From positions 2,294,001-2,358,000 of the forward strand of contig JAXQJY010000027.1 in assembly GCA_037042185.1 (NCBI GenBank): a stretch of 64,000 nucleotides of DNA, read 5' to 3'. A program made the position numbers and the translations under genes. The notes under the pieces were generated by a model. The model ran no database searches and was not told where the DNA came from. It saw nothing but the letters and a program-made list of their open reading frames with translations. This DNA comes from Sordariomycetes sp. S80-01Y. Its lineage: Eukaryota; Ascomycota; Sordariomycetes. The first letter of the stretch is position 1. Each line of letters opens with the position of its first letter. Below, in pieces: positions 25,711 through 37,781 of this stretch.

Positions 25711-27025
25711 ATGACGCCGACCGTCACCAAGAGTAAGCAGCAGCCGTTTCGCGAGCCGGAATATTTAGTGCGGGTAGCTAATGCTGAGACCAGGGAAAGC
25801 TGCCGCCGAGTGCATCTCGGACGACGCACTCATCCACCTGCGGTCGTACAAATACTCGAGTGTCGACAAGTCTCCCGTTTCGAAATACATCCTCGGTCCC
25901 TGGTGGAATGCCTTCGTCAACATCCTGCCGCTATGGCTCGCGCCGAACATGGTGACCCTGCTGGGCTTCTTCTTTATCCTGGGTAACATTGGACTGTTGG
26001 CCATTGTAATGCCGGACCTGATAGGGCCGGGTCCCAGTTGGCTGTACTACTCCTTCGCGTTTGGGCTGTTCATGTATCAGACGATGGACAACGTGGACGG
26101 AAAGCAAGCTCGGCGAACGGGGACATCGTCCGGCCTCGGCGAGCTATTTGACCACGGCATCGACTCGCTCAACTGTACACTGGCCAGTCTGTTAGAAACA
26201 GCTGCGATGGGTCTAGGCACAACGCGCATCGGCGTCTTCACCGCCCTATGTCCCTGTCTGCCTATGTTCTTCTCGACGTGGGAGACGTACCACACCCATA
26301 CGCTGTACCTGGGCTATTTCAATGGGCCGACTGAAGGATTGTTGATAGCAGCAGCAGTCATGGCTACAGCTGGTGCCTATGGACCAGAGATTTTTACCAT
26401 GCCGCTAAAGTGGCTCGTTGGAGATCGATTCCCTGCCGTGGCGGACTACCTCGGAGATATGATCTTCATGGACATTTGGGTCGGAGTCATCGTTGGGTCG
26501 CTCTGTTTGGGGCACATTCCCTTCTGTGTGCTCAACGTTGCACGCGCAAGGAGAGCCAAGGGCCTTCCACTCGCACCTGTTTTCCTGGAGTGGATTCCCA
26601 TGGCGATCTACACCTTGTCCATCGGCGCATGGGTATTCTCACCGCACAGCACGCTCATGGAGGAGAACCATCTCATTCTCTTCTGCCTGACCTTGTCTTT
26701 TGTCTTCGGTCGCCTCACAACCAAGATCATCCTTGCACACCTCACGCGCCAAGCCTTTCCGTACTGGACTGTCCTGCTGTGGCCACTTATTGGTGGCGCT
26801 GTGATTGGTAACTTACCGTTGTTTGGGCTTGACAAGATCTCGCCGGAGATGGAGTTGTACTATCTCTGGGCGTACTTTTTGTTCTCATTGGTGGTGTACT
26901 TCCGATGGGCGTACCTCGTGATCACGAGCATTTGTGACTTTTTGGGAATCAATGCTTTGACGATCCCCAAGGAGAAGCGGATTGCGAACCAGAAGGCTGC
27001 TGAGGCTGCGGTAAAGGGAGAGTAA
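25711..27025 (+). CDS. Choline/ethanolamine phosphotransferase (CDP-alcohol family)
   Basis: The enzyme transfers phosphocholine or phosphoethanolamine from the CDP-alcohol to diacylglycerol, the last step of the Kennedy pathway, in ER/Golgi membranes. A 22-nt first exon (25711-25732), a 61-nt intron and exon 25794-27025 give 417 residues. The CDP-alcohol phosphotransferase signature DG-x2-AR-x8-G-x3-D-x3-D is intact, with D109, G110, A113, R114, G123, D127 and D131. Multiple hydrophobic helices follow, consistent with 7-10 membrane spans. The N-terminal segment YKYSSVDKSPVSKYIL matches Cpt1/Ept1 proteins. Which of the two substrates is preferred cannot be told from sequence. The start is chosen because the short first exon restores phase and the N-terminal MTPTVTKRKA. 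Confidence 0.93.
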
Positions 27026-27749
27026 ACCCCAACGCCCTCAAGAGACTACCCAGATGCTCGGATGATGAGACTTCTGAGAAGCATAGGTGAGCTGACCGGA
27101 GGAGCTTGACTTCAACAGCATAGAATCGCGAGATTTTCAACCTAGATTCCTTTCGGCAGTTGGGAAGCATTCAATACCTTGGAGTACGGCGGCATGGGCA
27201 GGCGTTTCCACGCCTCATCGTGAAAAGATGGATCATTGGGTACACTATCTTACATAACCCGAATAAAAAGTGGTCATTTTCTCATCAAGGCTCAGTTCCG
27301 TCAATAGGCGATGTCGGTGCCTCATCTTGAGGCCACCCGTGGTCCCGTGTCGAGGGACGGTGACGAGCCGAGAGCTTATTGTCAAAGGAAATAAGCTGAT
27401 GAGCAAATGAGTTCCGGATGACATAGCAATTAAAAGAGCTGGACTGTCCTAATTTGGTTGAGAATAAGACCGGTGGTTAAAGTTGCGGGCGGGGCTGGAT
27501 CTGCCGCGCTGCCATGCATATCATTCCTAGGAAGTCCCGTTCGGATCCTCCCTTGCCAACGCCAATGCCAACGTGGAACAATGGCCACGTTGAACCCTGA
27601 CCACCATCACCGGCCTGGCTGCCACTGACACTCCTTCGTTCTCTTGTACTCTCGTCATTTCTGGCTCTTCTCCCGACTGCTCATCTGCTTTCCGTAAGCA
27701 CTGATAGACCAAGGCACAATCACTGGCCCTTGCGCCGCCAACCGCCACG
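27026..27749. promoter_or_regulatory. Intergenic, promoter of glutaminyl cyclase gene
   Basis: A 724-bp gap in tandem plus-strand order. I see no gene. Confidence 0.5.
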
Positions 27750-28971
27750 ATGCCGCTCCCAGCAACCTGGTTCATCCTCCTCTCCTACTTTCTATCCCTC
27801 GTCTCCAGCGCAACCTCCGAATTTGCTGTCCTGACCGACGATCACCTACGCTCTATTCCCTCCCCGGGCGACGACTTCAACATCGAAACGGGGTCGCTCC
27901 TCGCGCCCATCCTCATCCCCCGCGTACCTGGCACAGAGGGTAGCTACAAGGTCCAGAAGCACTTCGTCGACTTCTTCAGCGACAACCTGCCGGATTGGAA
28001 GGTCATAAGCCAAAACAGCACGAGCAAGACGCCTGCGACTGGGGACAAGGATATCCCATTCACGAACTGGATCTTTCGGAGAGATCCGCCGTGGGCCAGG
28101 GAAGGGGATGTTGGGCGGTTAACACTGGTTGCGCACTTCGATAGCTTGATCAAGCCGGAGGGTTTTATTGGGGCCATCGACAGTGCGGCGCCATGTGCGA
28201 TGTTGTTGCATGTTGCGAGGAGTATCGATGCTGCGTTGACCGCGAAGTGGAAAGAGGCTGAGGACAACGGGGAGGACGGACTTGAGGAAGCGAAGGGAGT
28301 TCAGATTATCTTCTTGGATGGAGAGGAGGCGTTTGAGAAATGGACAGAAACAGACTCTATCTATGGAGCAAGGTGAGTTTATATCCTAAGGATACGGCAC
28401 CTGGCCGAACGAGAAGTGGCAACACTGACAGGCGAACAGGTCACTAGCGGACGAGTGGGAGAACCAAGCTCACGAAAGCATGTCAATTTATAAGACTCCC
28501 CTCCACGCCATCTCACTTTTCGTTCTGCTCGACCTCCTTGGCGCCTCTTCCCCCACCATCCCTTCCTACTTCCTCCCAACACACTGGGCATACCGCAACA
28601 TGGCCGAGCTGGAGAAGCGCATGCGCGATCTCTCAATCCTCGAATCCAAGCCGTCCAAGCCCTTTCTCCCCGAGGTCGACAAGAAGGCTTCTTCGTTTGG
28701 GAGGGGATATATCGGGGATGACCACGTGCCATTCATGCAACGCGGGGTGGAAATCCTGCACCTCATCCCGAGCCCTTTCCCTACGCACTTGTGGCATAAG
28801 ATGGAGGATGATGGCGAGCATCTTGACTTGGAGACTTGCAGGGACTGGGCGAGGATTGTGACGGCTTTCAGTATGGAGTGGCTTGAGTTGGGCAGCTTCA
28901 TGCCCAAGCAGACTAAGAGGGACGCGAGGAGCGATACGGGGGAAGCAAAGAGCAAAAGGACTGAATTATAG
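27750..28971 (+). CDS. Glutaminyl-peptide cyclotransferase (secretory)
   Basis: The enzyme converts N-terminal Gln (or Glu) of secreted proteins to pyroglutamate. Exons 27750-28372 and 28440-28971, with a 67-nt intron, give 384 residues. Residues 1-22 are a signal peptide. The zinc and catalytic residues of the animal QC family are all visible: GAIDSAAPCAML (metal Asp), IIFLDGEEAF (catalytic and metal Glu pair), VLLDLLGA, and GDDHVPFMQRGVEILHLIPS with the metal His. The segment SPFPTHLWHKMEDDGEHLD closely resembles human QPCT. A short Lys-rich C-terminal tail follows. In the secretory lumen it would protect substrate N-termini from aminopeptidases. Catalysis is well supported; substrates are not known. 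Confidence 0.92.
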
Positions 28972-29414
28972 GATTACACAGGCTCTGGTGCCGTAGAAAT
29001 GAAATGTATGACTGGACACGATTCAAGATATCGAGTTGACTTTCAGCTGGAGAGGTTGATAGTGTTGCTTTCGAAGTGATCAGGGAGATGCCAAATCGGG
29101 AGGTCCGCCCTTCGCGAATTTCTCTTGTAAAAATGCTTCATGGAGTATATCAGGCCTAACGCATGCAATCGAGCTTTTCTTATCCTCGCGACATATTTAC
29201 AGGCAAATCGTCTCAGAAGTGTGCTAGTCGAGCCGATCGCGGAGGGATCCGGCAGGGGCTCACCAGCTCGTGGTCCTGTGACTCGGCCTACATGAGGCGA
29301 CCGCTTCGCAATCCTGCAACATCGCTGACGCATCCAAGATACAGAGTTTTGGACAGTGGTAAACCCAAGCCTTTTCGCTGAGCCGCCAGAATACTGACGT
29401 GGACTTCTGAAGTC
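28972..29414. promoter_or_regulatory. Intergenic
   Basis: A 443-bp spacer before the arylamine N-acetyltransferase gene. No gene seen. Confidence 0.5.
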
Positions 29415-30418
29415 ATGGCCTCGCCCTACACCAGGGAGCAAGTCTCCCAATACCTCACCTACATCAGCGTTCCTTCACAGTACCGCCTCGACAGTGACCC
29501 AAAGCCCAGCTATGAATTTCTCAAAGCAATTCACGTACACATGATCTCCGCCATCCCCTACGAGAATTTAGCGATACATTACTCATCCAACCGAATCGTG
29601 TCGCTGGATCCGCAGTGTCTGTTCGACAAGATCGTTGGGCAGGCTAGGGGTAGGGGAGGATATTGTATGGAGAACAGTCTGCTTCTTTTGTACATGCTTC
29701 GCGGGCTTGGGTTTACGGCGTACCCTGTTGGTGTCAAAATCCGATACCGTCAAAATGGTGTTCCGCAAGGACCGCACATTGGACAGTGAGCTTCGTCACC
29801 CCCTTGCCTTATCTCTTGCTGACGGTGTCTACTAGCACCCACATAGTCAACATCGTCACTCTACCAGACGGCAGCCGCTATCACGTCGACGTTTCCTTCG
29901 GCGGCGACGGCGCCACTGAGCCGATTCCCCTCATCGAGGGTTCAACAATCCACAACATGGGCACGCAAGACGCACGGTTGATCAAGGACTTCATCCCCGA
30001 GCAAACCCTCCGCGGCGACCCCGAGCGGAAGCTCTGGATCTACCAATGCCGCAACGGCGAGGAGAAGCCATGGATGAGCTTCTACTGTTTCTCAGACAGG
30101 GTGGAGTGGATGCCAGAGGATTTCGTTATTTCGAATCACTTCGCTGGGCATTCTGCCGAGAGCTTCCAAACCTTCACTGTGATGTGCATCAAGTTTCTGC
30201 GGAGGCGGAACGAGGACAAGGGGGACGATGAGATCTTTGGAAAGAGAATGCTCGTTGATGGAGTGCTCAAAGAGAATCTTGGGGGGAAGACAAAGATACT
30301 CAAGGAATGCCGGGACGAAATTGAGAGGCTGCAGGTGTTGAGCGAGTGGTTTGGCTTGACGTTGACCGAGAAGGAGATTGCGGGTATCAAGGGGTACAAG
30401 ACGGAGCTCAAAGGATGA
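29415..30418 (+). CDS. Arylamine N-acetyltransferase (NAT)
   Basis: NATs transfer an acyl group from CoA thioesters to arylamines and hydrazines in the cytosol. Exons 29415-29785 and 29836-30418, with a 50-nt intron, encode 317 residues. The catalytic triad is complete: Cys84 in RGRGGYCMEN, His127 in GHTHIVN (created across the splice junction), and Asp143 in YHVDVSFGG. The N-terminal helical region contains the usual IPYENLAIHY segment. Several fungal NATs of this type use malonyl- or acetyl-CoA and detoxify plant benzoxazolinone breakdown products such as 2-aminophenol. Whether this one does is not decidable here. No secretion signal is present. Confidence 0.92.
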
Positions 30419-30698
30419 AGAGCGAACCGCACATATATATGTCGAAAACATGTCAATTACCTTGTTGGAAAAGAGGAAAGAGATCCATAGACTAGACTGA
30501 GATACACCTCTACCACAGTACTCTACATTATGGTGTCAGCGGACTGTGCTTCAGGCCAGCCGCACTGTCCGGTGTCCCACCACAGCCAATCACCACCGTT
30601 CCGCAGCAACCACGTAAACCATTCGAGCTCCCGCACTCAAGCTCCAACCCAAGCTTCCACCAAGCTTCACTCCCTACAGCTTAATCCGCCCGCCCACA

Positions 30699-31649
30699 AT
30701 GCGCTTCTCTCTTCTCGCAGCTCTGGCTGCCGGCGCCAGCGCCGCATCTCAATGGTCCTTCTCCGATGCCAAAATCGAAGTCATCCCCAAGACCGCCTCG
30801 GCCGACGCCACCGCCGTCTCCCACACCTTTACCGATAAGGAGCGAGTCAAGGACACGGTCACCTTGGGCCACGCCGACAAGGTCAGAGTTTCGCTTACGG
30901 CTAAGGAAGGAAACAAGGGCAAGAGACCGCATCAGGCGTTCCTGATGGTGAGGGAGAAGGGGGGCTTGGAGGCGCCCTATGCGCTGACGGTCAAGGAGTC
31001 AGGAAAGGGAACCGTGGAGTTTGTACGTTTGCTCAAGGATTCGTCATAAGAGGAGGCTAACCGATCACAGACCCAGAAGGACCTTCCGATCCAGCTTCTT
31101 TCGTCAACAGAGCCGCTCGAGGCCAGCCTGGTGTTGGGCTCTTTCGGCTCGACCAAGGCCTCGATTACGCCCGTCTTCGACTTGAACGTCAGACTCGATC
31201 CTAACGCTCCTACACCCAACTACGAAGCTCCGTTGCGATATGGCAAGCAGCCCGAGATCCACCATATCTTCCGCGATGACCCCAAGAGCCCGCCTAAGAT
31301 TGTATCCATCGTCTTTGCGCTGGCTGTATTGGCGACGGTCCCAGGCCTGGTGGTCGGAGTACGTAACCGTGATCAAGTCAATGGAGTAGTAGAGTATACT
31401 AATCAATTGCAGTGGACTATGTTGGGCGCCAACCTTACCAACGCCCAGAAGGCATTGGGCAACGCACCCATTTCGCACATCACGTTCTTCGGCTCTATCA
31501 TCGCTATGGAGGGCGTCTTTTTCCTCTACTACACGGGCTTGAGCCTCTTCTCAACGCTCCCAATCGCCGGTGTCGTTGGCGTGGTTGCGTTTTTGAGCGG
31601 CACCAAGGCGCTGGGTGAGGTTCAAAGCCGTCGTCTGGCTGAGAGGTAA
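30699..31649 (+). CDS. swp1: Oligosaccharyltransferase subunit Swp1 (ribophorin II)
   Basis: This is a non-catalytic subunit of the ER oligosaccharyltransferase that attaches N-glycans to nascent proteins. Three exons, 30699-31022, 31071-31358 and 31413-31649, all phase 0, with introns of 48 and 54 nt, give 282 residues. A signal peptide (MRFSLLAALAAGASA) precedes a luminal beta domain. The conserved segment HHIFRDDPKSPPKIVSIVFA leads into the first membrane span. Further hydrophobic spans follow (SHITFFGSIIAMEGVFFLYY and STLPIAGVVGVVAFLSG), and the protein ends in a basic SRRLAER tail. Length and topology match Swp1/RPN2 C-terminal-type proteins of fungi. Confidence 0.92.
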
Positions 31650-32114
31650 GGCATGGTTATCACATGTGGGGGTAAGGTTGGCGGCAATACTCAAAAGGCC
31701 GAGGCAGTGCGAAGCACGCGCGGACATTAAAAGCAACGATCATTCGGCACGCTCGAGGAATGTAGACTACATGTAAATCGATAGAAGAAGTGTCTCCAGG
31801 TCCGGAGAGAAACCACCTGTTCCTGGGCCCGGTCCACTCACACCACACATGCAAGGGTCCGCTCAACGTCACCGCCCGATCCGAATCTTGTTCAGCCACG
31901 CGGACTCAACGATATCACAATCCTCTCAACGCTGTCAGCTTTCTCCTACTTCATCTCAAAATCTCAAACCGTGTTCGCGTCGTGTCGCTCCCCAATAATT
32001 CAGATTCCTGAATTTCCGAGAAATCGTTCGCTGCTGTGCGACGTCGTCCCTGCAGTGATTAGGAACGCCGACTCAGCTAGATTCACCGTGAGCCTCGGCT
32101 CATCGACCTCCGCT
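31650..32114. promoter_or_regulatory. Intergenic
   Basis: A 465-bp spacer between tandem plus-strand genes. No gene or repeat recognised. Confidence 0.5.
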
Positions 32115-33370
32115 ATGGCAAACACGTAGGTCTTCCAAGGCATCGTACCACCAGCACCGCGCACGAGACATCTCACTGCTGGCCCCAGTCGGACTATCTA
32201 ATATGATAAGAAACTGACGTTGCTCAGAATTGAAACCTTCAAATTCCCTACCATCCAGGAAACAACCGACCATCCAGCCTACCCGACGGCGATATGGGCA
32301 CTCGAAGCCACCAAGAAGGGCCTTTTCCCGGCTGCGAAGAGTCGCGGGGGCCCGGTGCACATTGGCTGGGAAATACACGGTGAAGGTCCCACGAAACTTG
32401 TTGTATGTTGCAAACGCCTAGCTGAGCCTGCCAAGCCTCCCGCTTGACTGTTGGTTTCACGTGCCCTTGAGTGTGCTGATGAGGTCTATAGCTAGTTATG
32501 GGCCTGGCTGGTGTGACAGCCTCCTGGCAAAGACAAACCCGCTACTTCGGCCACGACCGTCACGAGCAATACTCCGTCCTCGTGATGGACAACAGGGGCA
32601 TGGGCGAAAGTGATAAGCCGCTCTCCCGCTACTCAACCACTGAGATGGCCAAGGATGTCATCGAGGTGCTAGACCATGTAGGCTGGACTGATCCCCGATC
32701 CGTCAACCTCGTGGGCATCTCCCTCGGAGGCATGATCTCACAGGAGATCGCGTGCGCCATCCCGGAGAGGTTAGCGAGCCTGTCGCTGCTGTGCACCTCT
32801 AGCTCGGTCCAGAACACGGAGACCTGGAAGGATTGGCTGGCCGAGCGGGCTTCGTTCCTGGTCCCGAAGGCTGCGGAGCAAGGCATAATCGACACGGCGA
32901 GGAAGATATTTGTCGATGAATGGCTCATCGCCCCCGACGCCGAGGATCCGCCACAGCCTGGGACTACGTACAAGTGTCTCAAGTCAGGTGCAGAGGACGG
33001 AAAGTACGCCCACTTCACGAGCAACTTTGAGCGTTTCCAGGCGCAAGAGCTCACCAAACGACGCCATCCAGGCTACCTGACAAAACAAGGCTTTATTTGC
33101 CAGCTGGTGGCAGCGCAGTGGCACAGCAAGAGTGCGTCGCAGCTGAAGAAGATGGCGGATGAGGTAGGCAGGAACAGGATCATGGTGCTCCACGGCGACG
33201 GGGACAGGATGATTACAGTGAAGAATGGGCAGAGACTGATTGAGATGATTCAGCCCGAGACGGCGTTGATAGAACCCGGCATGGGCCATGCGCCGGTGAT
33301 GGAGAGGGCGAAATGGTTTAACGAGCTGTTGGAGGAGAGGATGTCCGCTTGGGGCCAGATAAAGGGATAG
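32115..33370 (+). CDS. Alpha/beta hydrolase
   Basis: Three exons, 32115-32125 (11 nt), 32228-32402 and 32492-33370, join to 354 residues beginning MANTIETFKFP. The fold is a typical AB-hydrolase-1: oxyanion strand LVMGLAGVTASW, turn motif MDNRGMGESDKP, nucleophile Ser140 in GISLGGM, acid Asp in LHGDGDRMI and catalytic His in PGMGHAPV. A helical lid lies between the nucleophile and the acid. No signal peptide or membrane anchor is seen, so I expect a cytosolic enzyme. The substrate is unknown; esterase, epoxide hydrolase or C-C hydrolase functions cannot be separated by eye. The gene is convergent with N-myristoyltransferase, with only 95 bp between the stop codons. Confidence 0.88.
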
Positions 33371-33465
33371 AAGATAGAGTATATCGAAGACGTAGACTCC
33401 TTGTGCATGTTCGTCGTTTTATTGATGTTATGGCGCCTTCCTCCATTCCTTGTCCAACAACCTGC

Positions 33466-35210
33466 CTATAGCATGACGAAACCAATGCCACTGAGGTTCT
33501 TCTCGTCAAGTTGGTTCTTCTGGTTCACGCCTCCATTAATAGGGTGCGCCCTGTAGTTGAATAGGTAGTAATGCAACTGTCCATCGCCACCTCCGAACTT
33601 CTGCTGCTCAAGGAACAGACCGTTGTCCATCAAAGTGAGCGCATTGAAGACGTCGAAATTGAGGTTTTTGGCCAAGATGAGCGCATCGTGTACAAGCTCG
33701 TTCATGCGGTCCTTGTGCGCGGATCGATTGTATGGCTCCATGAGACCAGACTCGGTGGCGTAGTACCACAGGTAGGCGACTCGGATGACAGAGTGCTTCG
33801 GGTTCGAGATGACGGAGGATTCGATGCAGTTGAACGAGAAGAAGTCGGTGATCTTGCCGTTCGAGTCCTCAACAACGTAGGACCAGACCACTTGCTCGCC
33901 GCCGGACTCGAGCTTGGGGATGAACCAGTGGTACATCTCCTCCTTCGTGAAATCAGCCGCCATATCGAACCGCTTCATGTATCGCTTAAATAGCGGCATG
34001 ACATTGTCCAGGTCAGACTCCTTCATCTCTCTCAATCCCTTCGTAGCAGTCTTCTCTGGCAAGGCGTACTTCCTCACCTGATATTGCGGCTTGCTTCCTG
34101 CCGGCAGCGGGCTGAAGCCGCACTCGTACAGCTTTTGCCAGTTAAGCGACCTATGGAAGTACCGACACGTGCTGACCGGGCGAGGAAGCACAATACCGGC
34201 GGTGTGTACGCCCTGCCAGATGCCATCCAGGTTGGAGATGCGGGTGATCTCCTTGATCAGCACGGGCGCGAGTCGCTTGCCGCGAAGTTTCTTGTGGACA
34301 ACGAGGAAATTGACTTCGGAGCAGAGGATGGTCTTGTCGCGGACACGGACGTGGGCTGGGATGGCGGAGATGTAGGCTACCAGTTTGCGGGATTGGGAAG
34401 CGCGGACGCCGACATGGTAGCGCTTGTGCCAGCCAGGTGCCATCATAGCCCTGTGTGCGTTAGCTACCTGGTCATGAACTAAGATGGAGGATACACTTAC
34501 CACCTGAGAAAAGATGAAGAGTAGTTGAAGCGGAACATGGCCGCGTCGTCCTCAACGTAATGTCCGTTCAACAGCTCATAAACCTCCTTGATCTCCTCGT
34601 CACTCGTTAGATCAACCTCCACCCACTCGAAGCCTGGGACAAGAGGCGCTCTCTCCTTGGATACATCCTCCACCTTTTGGACCTTGATAGGCCCCTCCTC
34701 AAAGGACTTATCGTCGTCGCCGAACTTGGGCACTGGTTGCGTTTGCCAGAACTTGTAGGCACCCATTTCCTTGACATTCTTCCCACCCGAAGCCAATCCC
34801 GTCATGATGTCCTGAAGATTCAAGTTCTTGAGGGCCTCCGCCGCCTTCTCGGGACTAGGGTTCGAGCTCCCGCTTGCGTCTGTCAGCTCAGACGCCAGCG
34901 CAGGGTTCAAAGCCATAAGCTCCTTCACCTGCTCCGGAGTCAAGTCGGACAGAGCTTTCTTGAGATCTTCCTCCTGGTCGCTCTTCTTCCCCGTCAGAAG
35001 CTCCTTGGCCTTCTTTGTCTTAGACTTCTTCTTCTTCTTCTTTGAGCTGGAGCTGGAGGCTGCGGCCGCGCCCTCGGCGGTGGAGGGTTCTTCGTCATGG
35101 TCGGAGTCTGAGGCGTCGTCTTCGGCCGTGGCTTGTTGCTGTTTGGACTTGAGGGTGGCGTCGACCTCGTCCACGACGGGCTCGACAGGCTTGGACTCCT
35201 CGGTAGGCAT
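33466..35210 (-). CDS. nmt1: Glycylpeptide N-tetradecanoyltransferase (NMT)
   Basis: The enzyme transfers myristate from myristoyl-CoA to the N-terminal glycine of proteins such as Arf GTPases and G-alpha subunits. Exons 35210-34501 and 34450-33466, with a 50-nt intron, encode 564 residues. The N-terminal 150 residues are an acidic/Ser-rich and poly-Lys region ([13 protein letters not shown]), the usual ribosome-association segment. The GNAT-like catalytic halves follow: [12 protein letters not shown], the [12 protein letters not shown] junction, [37 protein letters not shown], and the C-terminal GIGFVML, whose terminal carboxylate serves as catalytic base. The start is the ATG at 35210; the frame is open upstream without another ATG. 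Confidence 0.96.
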
Positions 35211-36342
35211 GGTGAAGGTGCTCGTATCGGAGGATGTGGGAAGTAGGAGCTTGCGAAGCTGCTGAGAGTTCAAGTTGCGACGGTGGTGGGGTTGACGTGG
35301 GCGTTTCAAACCGGCGGGGCGCGGGGTTCTCTACGTGCGTTGGATGGGATGACTACCCTACGGGGAGACATCTGGGACTTGTCGGGAGCAATCAGAACAA
35401 CGTGGAAAGTAGTGATAATGAACGCCTCTAAAAACAATAGAGATTTGAACATGCTTTCCATATTGAAAATATTCATTGAAGAAGAATCATCGACGTGGAC
35501 GTCGGGTGATGCAACAGGCTGCAATCGAGGCTCATGCTCCTAACAACGGCTTTAAGGCCGAGCGCACCACTGCCATCAAAACTTGAGAAACAAATGTCTA
35601 AAGCAAAGTCTCCATACCGTGATCAATGTCAGATAGCTAGATACAGAACACCCTCAATAGATCTGTTAACAGTTCAGGGTTGCACTTGGACCCAGGCTTT
35701 TCTTTACCCTTTTTCGACAAAGGGGGTGAATCAAGTTGATAGCAAGTCGTCAATGCCAATTCCGCAAATCAAGTTGTTTCTTTATCTAGCTTGCAAGATT
35801 TGACACGTAATATCATTCCTATCATAGAACCTTTAATATCTTGTGATGCTACAACCTGTAACTGAATTCCCTTGAAACTTGTGGCGCCAAAGACGTTGGC
35901 GATAGAAATGACGATGTTGAGGATCAAGGATTCAAGGAGGAGGCCGAAGTGTCCCTTAAGATTGAAGGCTTGATGTCGAAATGGTAGGTCGCTGTTACAA
36001 CAAAGAATACAATTACAACAAAGCCGTCAGCACTAGTGGAGCGTGGATCATGACAGTAGCTGGAAAGGAGCACTAGCCTCACGATCTCAATGTGGGAATT
36101 AGATCAGAAAGATCGCCAGCGTTAGAAACACATGGTTTTTCAAGTCTCCGCCCAGAAGGTTGATGCGAGGTGCTCTGAGGGTAGAAACTCAGACGTGCAG
36201 ATAGCTGGAGCATGTGGTAATACTTGCAGATTGTGTAAGAGCTCGCAACAAAGCAATTCTCATTAGGGAAACGAATCCAATCACCGCACCTCGCGGGAAA
36301 GTGCTGAAGAAGGATGGCATGTTTAGTGTAATACTTCATCAG
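35211..36342. other. Intergenic, NMT promoter and ABHD12-like 3' flank
   Basis: About 1.1 kb, noticeably more AT-rich than its surroundings between 35400 and 36300. I see no gene, terminal repeat or recognisable transposon. It must contain the NMT promoter. Confidence 0.5.
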
Positions 36343-37781
36343 CTAGGCGTAAGTCGTTCCGTGAAGATCAAACGACCTCATTATAGCCAAGGATACGGCA
36401 GCTGAGCCCATGATGCTGTTATGTCCTGGTACCTCTGGTCAGCCACTGTCCAAGACTTATGCTGAAGTCATGCTTACCTCCGAACGGAAATAGTTCCTGA
36501 CGAACAACGATATCCGGCTCCGACTTCCAAGTCGTCACAAAGGCGTCGCCTCCCTTGCTGATCGTCCTTTCCTCCTTCCAAATTTCGAATGCCTCGTCAT
36601 TGACAAAGTCGTTGGTCGCGGCCACAGCGGCTCTGAAGAGCTTGTTGTCTTCCGTCCAAGGAATGTCCGGGTCATCCTTCGAATGCACCAAGCTCAATCG
36701 CAGGCGGTTCTTGGTGTTGCGCACGATATTCGAGACGCGGTCGGCCGACTTCCACTTGTCGACCACGCATTTGTGTAGCAAGTTCAAAAGCGTTGGCCAA
36801 ACACGGAAGGGGGCCAAGACTGGGAATAGACCGGCGATACGGTACTCGCTCAGCATTGTGGCTAGGTCGCTGAAGCCAGCGACAAGAATGATGCCGGCGA
36901 ACTCGATACCTTCCTCCGTGTACTTGTCTGCCACGCCGCTGACCACCGCCGTGCCCAGACTTTGACCCAACAAGACAATACGATTGGAAGGGACTCCTGC
37001 TACTTTGGTAGCCCATTCTACTACTGCTGAAGCGTCCTCGATCAGTCCCTTCTCGCTCGGGGTTCCCGAAGAATGCCCGAAACCTCGATAGTCAATGGAG
37101 ATCACATGATAGGAAGAGGTGTCGGTCAGGGAATGGTAGCTTGCCGGACGGAAAGCCTGAGCTACATGTCCAGCGTTCTGTCACTGTCAGCTACTTTGAT
37201 CAGCCTAGGACCGGTCCATGCTCACCCCATGAACTAGAAGTTAATTAGCTTTTGGCATTCGAGTAGAGTTGCACGGAGTAATCTTACAGTATAGTACAAG
37301 CCTTGCTTCGGGATCCTCTTTGAGCAGGCGAAAGCTCTCTGTTGAGGTGAAGCTTTCGGCAAAACCAGGCTCCTGGGAGGAGATTGACGCTTCGTTCTGA
37401 AGATACAATGGCAAAGGCAAAATGTGCCATGCATACAAACTCTCGCCATCTGAACTTTGTAGTTCGAATGGCGTTACCTGATTTCCTGCACAGCATCATC
37501 GGTTAGACGCAACAGCAGATCAGATCGGCGAAGGGCTTACTGGCGAAACCCCATCGCTCAGGTCTGTTTAAATCTGTCCACCATAATGAATTGATCTTGT
37601 GCGCATATAAAAAGCTTCTAGTGTCAGAGTTGTTACGATGAGGATCCGATCCAGACTAGAGCTCTTACTGTCTTTGGAAAAAGGGGGTGACAGATAGTCC
37701 AATAAAGACACTGTAGAGGGCCAGCGGTGCTGCGACAACCCATATAGAGGTGCGCAGTGCCGGATGTAGCGGAATCGTCAT
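36343..37781 (-). CDS. ABHD12/Bem46-like membrane alpha/beta hydrolase
   Basis: Six exons join in phase to 392 residues: 37781-37669, 37617-37541, 37485-37288, 37233-37226, 37177-36478 and 36425-36343. Residues 10-32 form one membrane anchor. The oxyanion motif YFHGNAGH is assembled from three exons, one only 8 nt long. Then come SIDYRGFGHSSGTPSEKGL, nucleophile Ser205 in LGQSLGT, acid Asp301 in HSKDDPDIPW and catalytic His367 in FGGHNSIM. That histidine appears only after the last intron is removed, which strongly supports the model. Human ABHD12 is an ER-membrane lysophosphatidylserine/monoacylglycerol lipase; fungal Bem46-like proteins are related. A lipid esterase role is inferred. Confidence 0.88.

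Noticed and set aside
35400-36300. AT-rich segment as a possible transposon remnant
   Set aside because: I could find no terminal repeats, target-site duplication or residual coding similarity; AT content alone is not evidence.
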